Source: Cyanophora paradoxa (taxonomy: Eukaryota; Glaucocystophyceae; Cyanophorales; Cyanophoraceae). From it: 64,000 bases of DNA. The position numbers were made by a program, and so were the translations under genes. Location: the NCBI GenBank assembly GCA_004431415.1, contig QPMI01000400.1, positions 230,435 through 294,434 of the forward strand, written 5' to 3'. The stretch's first letter is position 1; the number at the start of each line of letters is the position of its first letter. The notes under the pieces are model-generated. The model worked only from the letters and a program-made list of their open reading frames with translations, searched no databases and was not told where the DNA came from. Of this stretch, positions 56,861-64,000 are shown piece by piece.

Positions 56861-57309
56861 CTGTGGTAGACCGAGAGGGGCGCGTGAGCTCGAGGCTCGA
56901 ATGACAAGAGCTCGCAGGCGCGGGCGCTTTTGAGGCCGCGGCCAGACGCAAGTGAGCGGCCTTCATACGGCGCAGATGCCCAGCCGCGACGATGAGCCGC
57001 TACGACGTCTGTGCGCGCTGGACGAAGCTGATTGGTCGAGCACAGGGTACGTCGTTACTTCGTTCGCCAACCCAAGCGTCGCGCAGGCTGCGCGGCGCAG
57101 CGAGCTCGAGATCTGCTGATCGAAACTGCACGCTCTTCAGCGGGGCTCGCTGCTGGTCGAAATCGCTTTCTAGCGCCGCTCCAGCTACGTCTGCACACGC
57201 GCTCCGCCCTGCCAGCGCGGTGCGCGACGATTCCGGCATTGCGCCAGCCACTGTGGGGTCAGCCAAGACGGCTTCAAGCGCGCAGCGCGCGCGCTACAAG
57301 AAAGAGCCC
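56861..57309. other. divergent promoter region ARF / cytochrome b561
   Basis: No gene was seen. An open frame continues upstream of Met 57310 back to 56992, but it is rich in Ser/Arg/Ala and carries no recognisable domain. Confidence 0.4.
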
Positions 57310-58234
57310 ATGTCGGAGAGCGCGTACCAGCGTGCCGAATCGCTGCTCAGTGGCGTCGCCGAAGCCATCGGAGTATGTACAGCAATCGTCGTCGTGTCTG
57401 CAGCCTCGCTATGGGGCCTCGCTTCGCCCTTTACTTGGCACCCGCTCCTCATGGTGCGTTCTTGCAATTGAGCCTCGGCCGCGATCTTCTGCGTGTAGGC
57501 GTGACCCGCGAGCAGGCGATCGCGTTCCTCTTCTTCATGACGGAAGGCGTCTTCGCGTACAGGGCCCCCGGCGACCGCGGCACCCGGCCGGACCGCCGGA
57601 AGACGCATGCGATCCTCCAGATCGGGTCCTTCCTGTGCTGCGTCGGGGGCTTGGCTGCGATTCTCTACAATAAGGTCGCCCACGGCAAGTCAGTGCTGCC
57701 TCGCTCCTGGTGCGCGTCCCCGGAGCCGCGCCCGCGCGCGATTCGAATCTCATGATGCCATTCATACGACAGGCACGCGCTGATCGCGACGGGGGCGCTG
57801 GTGCTGATGCTGGTGCAGGCGGCCGCGGGGGCGCGGAAGTACCTGGTGCTCACGAAGGAGGGCGCCCGCGTCCACACGTGGCACGGCAAGGCACGCGGGC
57901 GCCGTCGCCGCTCGACCGGCGCCCGCCGCGTCCCTGAGGCCGCCGCGCAGGCCGGCATCGCCGTGTACCTCCTGGGCCTGCTAGCGCTCTTCACCGGCGT
58001 CTACAAGGCCCGCCCCGCCCCGCCCGGCCGCCCTGGACCTCGGCGGCGCTGAGGGGCCGGCAGACGCTGGAGGGGGCGGCGTGGGGCCTGGCGCTCTTCG
58101 GGACGGCGGCGCTGGGGGCGCTGGCGGTGTCCGTCCTCTACGCCATCCCCGTCCTCAAGGAGCGCGCCCTCTACTCCGATTCCGCCGCCGCCCCCGGCGC
58201 CGGCCTCGACGTCCCCTACCGCACCTTCTCCTAG
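57310..58234 (+). CDS. cytochrome b561-domain membrane protein
   Basis: Di-haem b561 proteins pass electrons from ascorbate across membranes. MSESAYQRAESLLSGVAEAI opens it and FTWHPLLM carries the first haem His. After an intron it continues AIAFLFFMTEGVFAYRAPG (acceptor choice 57516 gives HPLLMAIAFLFFMTEG, the family consensus). RRKTHAILQIGSFLCCVGGL, AAILYNKVAHGKHALIATGA, and RVHTWHGKAG supply the further conserved His residues. Five to six helices are visible. The C-terminal part TLEGAAWGLALFGTAALGAL is joined through a clear GC-AG intron (58008-58063), and the end is DVPYRTFS-stop. Which membrane it sits in is unknown. Confidence 0.87.
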
Positions 58235-58478
58235 CCCCGCCCCCGCCCCCGCCCCGCCCTCTCTTTGCCCATCGCCAGCTGCAGGCCCCGTCGAACGGCC
58301 GTGTAACTATTGTGCCAAACTTACTTGAATGTACAGTACAAAAACTCACACACACAGCACAGAATCAGCAGAGGACGAGCGGGGTGCGCGGGCACCCGGC
58401 CCGGCCCCCAGTGACAAAAACTGGCACCAGAAAGGAGGGAGGGTGGATTGCCGAGAGGAGCGCGGGCCGGAGACCCAG

Positions 58479-59833
58479 CTAGCGGCGAGGCCCGAGGGTT
58501 GCGGCGAATGCGATTATTACTGCCTCCTGGGCCTTGGTCTCGATGGAGCGCGGCCGCCGCGCCCGCACCGCCGCCACCGCCTCCGCCGCCGACATCCCTT
58601 CACAAACCGAGGAATCAAAATGTTGCTCGATCTGGATGTGAATTCAAATCTTTACCCTTGTTCGCGCAGAGCCAGGCGGCGAGGAGGACGCCGGTGCGGC
58701 CGCGCCCCGCCATGCAGTGCACCGCCGTGGCGCGGCCCGTCGCGAAGTGCTGCTGCCGGTCGAACTCGATGAACATCTGGATCTGCGGGGGGCTTCAGCG
58801 GGGCAGAGGACGGAGAGCGACGCTGGGCCGAACGGGGCTGGGGCGCGCCTGCTGGAGGGTCGGGGGCATGTAGTCCCGCACGGGGAGGTGGTAGCACTTG
58901 ATGGGCGCCCCAGCCGCCTTCACCAACGCCGTCGTCTCGTCCGCCTGCGCCCGCCCGCGTGAGGCGCGCCGCGCCGGCCGGGCCGGACCGGGACGGGCTA
59001 GGGCGGGGCGTGCCTCGGTGAGGACGACGATGGTGCCGACGCCGAGATCCCTGCTCAACAGGAGCGTCTCCAGCGGGCTCATCGGGGCGCCCATCCCCTG
59101 CCCCCGGGTGAGCCGAGCCGGCGGCGCGTCGTCGGCCGGCGGGGCGCGCACCCCGATGCGGCCCTGCTCGATCCAGGAGAAGCCGCAGGCGGCGGGCGGC
59201 GGCGAGGGCGGCCCCGCGAAGCTCGTCGACCGCAGCGCGCTCTCCGGCGACCCCTTCGCCTTCGGACCCCTGCGGCGTCCCCGGGGCGCGTCGGGGCGGG
59301 CCTCGAGGGGCGCCGCGGCGGGCGGCGCTCGGGCGCTCGCACCGCGCGCTGGAGCTCTTGACGACCCGCCAGGGCACGGTCGCCGGTCCCACTTTGGCCA
59401 GGAGCTCGCTCGGCGCGGCCGCCGCCGGCTTCGACGCCGATTCGGCCGAAGGGGCCTCTGCCGTGCGGGGAGGCGCTTCCTCCGACGCCCCGGCGGGGGC
59501 GGCGGCGGCGGCGGCGGCGGCGGGCTCGGGGGGCGGCTCGGGGTCGGAGCTGGTGGGCCTGGCTGGCGGGCAGAACCTGGGCACGGCCGGCGTGCTGGCG
59601 GCGGAGGTGTCGTACACAGAGGTGTCTGCCAGCGCGTCGATGACCGACGAGGCGCAGCTCGCCGTGTCGTCGTCCCGCGGGCTCCGCGGGCTACGCGGCG
59701 TGCCCCGCGGGCTCGCCAGCCGCACCGGCTCCGAGTAGCCGGCCCCGGCAAGCTGCACCGCGCTTATAGGCTTCGTCTGCAGCACGGGGGCGCTGCGCGT
59801 GACGGGTTCCTCCACGCTTCTCGTCTCCGCCAT
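58479..59833 (-). CDS. dual-specificity phosphatase, DUSP23-like, with long N-terminal extension
   Basis: The N-terminus (MAETRSVEEPVTRSAPVLQT, then SPRGTPRSPRSPRDDDTAS and Ala/Pro-rich sequence) is disordered. The phosphatase domain starts FSWIEQGRIGVRAPP and continues SRDLGVGTIVVLTEA, KCYHLPVRDYMPPTLQQ, IQMFIEFDRQQHFATGRATA and VHCMAGRGRTGVLLAAWLCA. HCxxGxxRTG is the catalytic P-loop with the Cys and Arg present. The general-acid Asp sits in PVRDYMPP. The last exon MSAAEAVAAVRARRPRSIET plus KAQEAVIIAFAATL-stop matches the DUSP23 'A..EIR..RPGSIET.EQE..V..F' tail. A regulatory N-terminal extension of about 200 residues is unusual, since animal DUSP23 is a bare domain. Confidence 0.87.
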
Positions 59834-60323
59834 GCATCTCCGGCACGTATCCTGCGCGTTCGGAGCGCGGGTGTCAGTCCCCGCGCCCGTACTGTGCATG
59901 GCGGGGGCCCGGATCGCGCACAGCGAGCCAGCACGCCATCATCGTCAAGTGGTGTCGAAAGAGATGTATGCGTGATCAGAAACGTCTGAGCGGTGCTGCA
60001 CGTCGCGAGGCCCTTGTTGAGATTTGAAACGCTCGCGGGTCTCGAGCGCCGCAAGGGCCGGCGGTTACACCGCGGTCCGGTGAGCTGCAGCTGCTCTCTC
60101 GCGAGAGCCACGGGGTTTCACAGCCGGAAACTGCCCTAGCTATTGATCGAAGAAGTTCTTCAGCTCAACATCTGCTGCTGAAGGCAAGGGTTCGAATCCC
60201 TGAGTTCAGCTCCTTCGAGAAAATCCAACTCGAGGCGCCGGAAGCGCCGCTAGCTGAGGTTGGAATCCGTGCACAGCCCGAAAACTAGTTTTAAAAAAAT
60301 CCATGGTTTCGCTAGCGCTAGCG
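59834..60323. other. intergenic between DUSP start and PHD-protein stop
   Basis: Both genes are on the minus strand. The region holds GGTTCGAATCC (60189-60199), a perfect pol III B box, without the rest of a tRNA. Nothing else was recognised. Confidence 0.45.
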
Positions 60324-61984
60324 TTAGCTGAGGAGGGAGGAGGGGGAGAAGAGGCCGTCGTCGGCGCCGGCGGGCCTGCCGTGGCCGTGGGCGCCGCCCT
60401 GCTGCTCGAGCTCCGCCAGGAAAGCGCTCGCCAGGTGCGGTCCCGCCCCCATGCCTGCTCGTGCTCCGTGGTCGGCGCCAACGTTCGACCGCCAGCCGCC
60501 AGCCGGCGGCGCGCGGCGGGGCGGGCTCCGAGGGCGCGTGCACCGTGGGAGGGCGTCATGCCGAGGTGCGTGTCGTCGAAGAGTTGCGCGTTCTGCAGCC
60601 ACGTGAGGCCGGCCGGGCGGCTCTGGCGGGGCGCCCGGAGGCACCATGCGCTTGAGGGGCGTGTCCGCATCGTGGGCCGCGCCCCTGGCCTGCATCCCGT
60701 CCGCCGCCGCGCTGCACGCCAGGCAGCCCGGGCAAAAGTACGGCTCTGAGATCCCCGCCTCAGCGCTCCGCGCGCGAGGGCGGCCGGCGGGGCGGGGCGG
60801 GGCGGGGCGGGGCGGGGCGGGGCGGGGCACCGCTGGAGCCGCGCTGCGGGTTTCCGGGGGCGCAGTAGGGGTGCGCGACGAGCTCGCAGGCCGTGCAGCG
60901 GACCTGACGGCGGCGTCGGACGCGAGGGGGGGCCGCCGCGGGGGGCGGGCGGGGCGCCGGGGCGCACCATGTGCTCGAGCGAGCCCGGAGAGCAGCAGAC
61001 GAGGCAGCGCGGGGCCGCCTCCGGCGACGTCGTCGACTCGTGCTCCGCCGGCCCCGCGTCGGGCGCCCGCACGGCCTTCCTCGAAGAGCCCCCGCCCGCC
61101 CGCCCCGCCGGCCTCCCGCGGCTGCTTCGCCGGGCGCCCCGCCGCCGCCGCCGGCCGCCCCGCCCTCGGCCTCGCCTTCGCAGCGGGGCCGGGCTCACGG
61201 GCCGACGGAGGCAAGGCCTTCGCAGCAGCAGCAGCCGCCGCCGGCTTGCTCCTGCACGCGGGGCAGAACCTGCGCGACGGCCCTTTCGAAGAGGGCACCA
61301 GAGAGTGAAGGAGCCGGGTGCGCACCAGGCCCCCTCCGGCACCTTGTCAAGCTTCGGCTTGCAGCAGTACGTGTGTATGGCGAACTTGCACTCGCCTCCC
61401 TCGCCGTCGCCGTCGCACAAAATCATTACGCCGCCGTCTCCGGTATTGTGGCACACGGCGCACGCGGTGTCGTCGTCCTGTGCGGTTGAACGGCATCGCT
61501 CGCGCACGAGATGGACACTACACGCATGCGAAGGGACGCTAACCGGCTCTTCTTGAGCAGCGGAGGCACCTGCGTGAGCAGCTGGCTGGGCAGCTGCCTG
61601 AGCCGGTGGCGTTGCCACAGGAGAACTCTGGTACAAGTCATCCTCCCTCAAGCTTCCGATGCACACTCCTTGAAAAACAGTTCCCGGTCGCGCATTCCCG
61701 CGGTATCCGCTCGGCAGCACCGCGACCTTGACCAACTGACCCAGGGCCGCGTGCTGCACGCCGAAAGGGACGCCCGCGCACGCATCCGCTGGTGCTGCTA
61801 CGCTAAAAACAGCTCCGCTCGCTCCCTCGCGGAAGAAGACCCTCGCGCCGCCGATCTGCTTAGGCTGCGGTTCCGCCCGCTGCTTCTTCGCCTTGGGCGG
61901 TGCAGCTGGGCCCGTGTGCTCGCTGGGAGCGTCGAACGGGTAGAGGCGCACGGCCGCCGTACCGACGGTACCGTCGCCTGGCAT
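60324..61984 (-). CDS. double PHD-finger chromatin-type protein
   Basis: An N-terminal conserved-looking domain reads GGARVFFREGASGAVFSVAA, PFGVQHAALGQLVKVAVLPS and ARPGTVFQGVCIGSLREDDL, which I cannot name. The first PHD finger is CAVCHNTGDGGVMILCDGDG, ECKFAIHTYCCKPKLDKVPE and GAWC. A linker rich in basic/Ala residues and a Cys pair (FCPAC) follow. A second PHD-like set is CLVCCSPGSLEHMV, CTACELVAHPYCAPGNPQ and SEPYFCPGCLAC. The end is WLQNAQLFDDTHLGMTPSHG, GPHLASAFLAELEQQ and FSPSSLLS-stop. PHD fingers read histone tails, so a nuclear role is likely. A very regular (GGGGC)n run near 60790-60835 is intronic. An upstream start beyond Met 61984 is possible. Confidence 0.73.
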
Positions 61985-62330
61985 GTTGTTAAGCGGCTGC
62001 GCCTGGCCGCTGCTTTTCGAATGGCGACGACCGTACCCCCAACTTGTCCCCCCCCTTGCATTCAGGGTGTCTACGCGTTACGTTTGCGCATTGCGCGCTA
62101 CACGGCGCGGGGAGCTGCAGCTAAGCTGCCCGGCCGCGTCCAGGCTGCGCAGGAGCACATCCGCCCACGCTGCCTTTGGAGCGCAGAACTTTCGGCGCCT
62201 AGGCTACAGCTTCGTCTCACGTGCATAGATAGGTCCAGTTCGACTGTGCACAGTGTGCAGCTGGCTGTGTCCCGAAGTGCCCCTGCAGATGGAGGATTAG
62301 TGGTGTAGTCGGTGTTCACGTAGCGGCGCA
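61985..62330. other. divergent promoter region PHD protein / receptor
   Basis: No reliable coding exon was recognised. The 346 bases lie between two divergent genes. Confidence 0.4.
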
Positions 62331-64000
62331 ATGGGGAGAGAAGGCGACCCCAGATACAGCTTTCCAGTGGCCTCGTCCTCGGTGAGCGCGAGCGCCAGCG
62401 ACCCTCGGTACAACTTCGACGCGCCAGCCTCCGGATCCGCGAGCGGCCCGCTCGATGGGGCCAGCCCGGGCGCCAAGCAGCGCGAGGGGAGCGTCGTTAG
62501 CCTCCGCGTATCTCCGTTCGAGGCTGCGGCTGCGGGATCAGGGACGGCCAGGGCGGGGCGCTCCGTCAAGGGGGCGCGGAGGTCGAGTCTGCGCGGTTCG
62601 GGCCCTCGGGCCTCGCTGCCGGCGCCCCTCTTCGACGAGGCACCGGTGCCCAGGCGGCGCTTCAAGATCGGCCTTCGCGCCGTCGGCTTGCCGGCCATCG
62701 CCCTCATCCTGATTGCCGCCGTCACGAGCATTGGCATCCTCTCGTACCGCGCCGCGGAGGAGAACGCCACTCGTGCGCCTCGCCCGGGCAGCGCTGCGAG
62801 CGGCCGCCGGGGCTGAGGGGAGCGGGCGGGGCCGGGGGCAGGGCTGAGCGACCAGGTGCTGTTCCACGTGGGGCGGCGGGTGCAGGAGAACCTGGTGCGG
62901 CTCTTCGAGGCGGCGGTGCAGAGCACGGCGCAGATGGCCCGCCAGCTCACCGCCACCACCGTCGCCCCCGTCCGCCTCGTCGAGGACGACTGGCCCCGCG
63001 GTCCCCCCCGCCCCGCCCCCCGCGCCCCCCGCCCCCTCCGACCCGCCCCGCCCGCAGCGCTCGGGGCGGCGCGCGCCGCCGCCCTCACCGCCAACTTCTA
63101 CAGCATCGCCTACATCCTCACCGAGTGCGCCCGCTCTCTCGAGCTCTCTCTCTTGCGAGGCGAGCGGGGGCGGCGGGGGCGCAGCGGGACGGGCTTCCTG
63201 CTGCGCCGCGAGCTCGTCGAGCCCTTCATGTCCTCCGTCCCCAAGCCCCTCGAGCCCTGGACCGTCACCCAGACCGTCTTCAACAGGACCACCAGGCGCC
63301 TCGACCGGTGCGCGCCTCGCCGGCTCGCCGGCCCGCTCGCTGAGGGGCGCGGGGGCGCGAGGGCAGCTTCTCGTATTACTTCGACAAGGCGTTCAACGCG
63401 ACGCAGCTGTGGGTGACGTACGGGGACCCGTACGACCCCCGCACGCGGCCCTTCTGGCAGGCACGCCCCGCGCGCCCCCCTTCCCCCCCCCCTCCCCCCC
63501 CCCGGGTAGGGCGTGAGGGGCGGGCGGGCAGGCGGCGGTGTCGACGAAGGCCGGCTCCTGGACGGACGTCTACGCGCTCACCACCGGCAGCGCCGCCGTC
63601 TCCTTCGCCCAGGCCCGCCCCCCCCCCCCTCCCCCCCCTCCCCCCCCCCCCCCCCGGGGCCGGGCTGAGGGCCGCGGCAGCCGTTCTTCTACTCGCTCAA
63701 CCCGCTCCTCGAGGGGGACGCCCCCGACTCCATGATGGCGCGCCCCGCCCCGCCCGCCCCGCCCCGGCCCCGCCGGCCCGGGGGCGAGCGAGGGCGGCAG
63801 GGGATGCTGGTGGTGACGTTCGACCTGCGGACGCTGAGCGAGTGGCTGGCGACGGTGGCGGTGACGGTGGACGGCCAGGGCTTCGCCGCCGTCCTCGGCC
63901 GCGACGCCTCCGGCGAGGTCCCCGCCCCCGCCCCGCCCCCGCCCCCCTGCGCCCCTCAGCCCCCCGCAGCTCTTCGTGATCGCGTACAAGAACCCGCGGG
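62331..64000 (+). CDS. membrane receptor with dCache-type sensor domain, 5' part (runs off right edge)
   Basis: The cytosolic N-terminus MGREGDPRYSFPVASSSVSA repeats a DPRY(S/N)F motif (GDPRYSF, SDPRYNF). RRRFKIGLRAVGLPAIALIL then IAAVTSIGILSYRAAEEN is a membrane helix. The extracellular part follows: SDQVLFHVGRRVQENLVRLF, ALTANFYSIAYILTECARSL, SYYFDKAFNATQLWVTYGDP and YDPRTRPFWQ. AAVSTKAGSWTDVYALTTG and QPFFYSLNPLLEGDAP are read later, and MLVVTFDLRTLSEWLATVAV near the edge. 'YDPRxRPFW' followed by the TDVY strand is the hallmark of double-Cache sensors. Cytosolic output (cyclase, kinase or other) lies beyond the window. Introns contain long poly-C runs (63479-63508, 63619-63655). Confidence 0.68.

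Noticed and set aside
60120-60215. Possible tRNA gene around GGTTCGAATCC
   Set aside because: The B box is perfect, but no A box at proper spacing and no pairing acceptor stem could be found.
60780-60840. (GGGGC)n run as a telomere-like or CRISPR-like repeat
   Set aside because: Five-base GC repeat within an intron of the PHD gene; no spacers and no telomeric unit.

Overview
The window looks like nuclear DNA of a very GC-rich unicellular eukaryote, most likely a microalga of the haptophyte or pelagophyte kind (inference). Nearly every gene is broken by short introns of roughly 25 to 150 bases. Many introns are C-rich at the 5' end, carry a CTGAC/CTGAG motif just before the acceptor, and are G-rich after it. 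An unusual number start with GC instead of GT. Gene content fits a free-living, probably photosynthetic protist: long-form HisG, the ureide enzyme URAD, a sucrose-transporter-type carrier, cytochrome b561, a tubulin-ligase-like protein, and the usual eukaryotic housekeeping genes. The lineage cannot be fixed without database searches.

Layout. 1-18.9 kb: 5' part of a CorA-type Mg transporter (minus, cut by the left edge), HisG (plus), URAD (minus), a complete ATR checkpoint kinase of about 11 kb (plus), the sulfhydryl oxidase ERV1 (minus) and a p24/EMP24 cargo receptor (plus). 18.9-20.7 kb: an AT-richer non-genic island with a two-exon myosin fragment, a tRNA-derived SINE-like element and diverged direct repeats. 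20.8-32.1 kb: a GPH-type sugar transporter, S-adenosylhomocysteine hydrolase and a PH-domain protein (all plus), a 43-base poly-C tract, then Mediator subunit MED6 and the RNA kinase CLP1 (both minus). 32.4-44.9 kb: a small minus-strand ORF, a long coiled-coil/PH protein, a C-terminal RING protein, an unknown secreted protein, a TTL-family ligase and a candidate PH protein.

45.6-50.7 kb is the most unusual part. A 39-bp perfect terminal inverted repeat beginning CACTA, flanked by a TAA duplication on both sides, delimits a roughly 5.1-kb DNA transposon. It carries subterminal repeats, a 40-bp minisatellite of about 1.5 kb that is open in most reading frames, and a multi-exon gene that I do not recognise.

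51-64 kb: an ELAPOR/EIG121-like type I membrane protein, an ARF GTPase, cytochrome b561, a DUSP23-like phosphatase, a two-PHD-finger protein and the N-terminal part of a dCache-type membrane receptor that runs off the right edge.

Several gene pairs are divergent with short shared promoters (URAD/ATR, ERV1/p24, ARF/cytochrome b561, PHD/receptor). Gene spans run from chosen start to stop and include introns. Exon joins were inferred by reading-frame continuity and family conservation.
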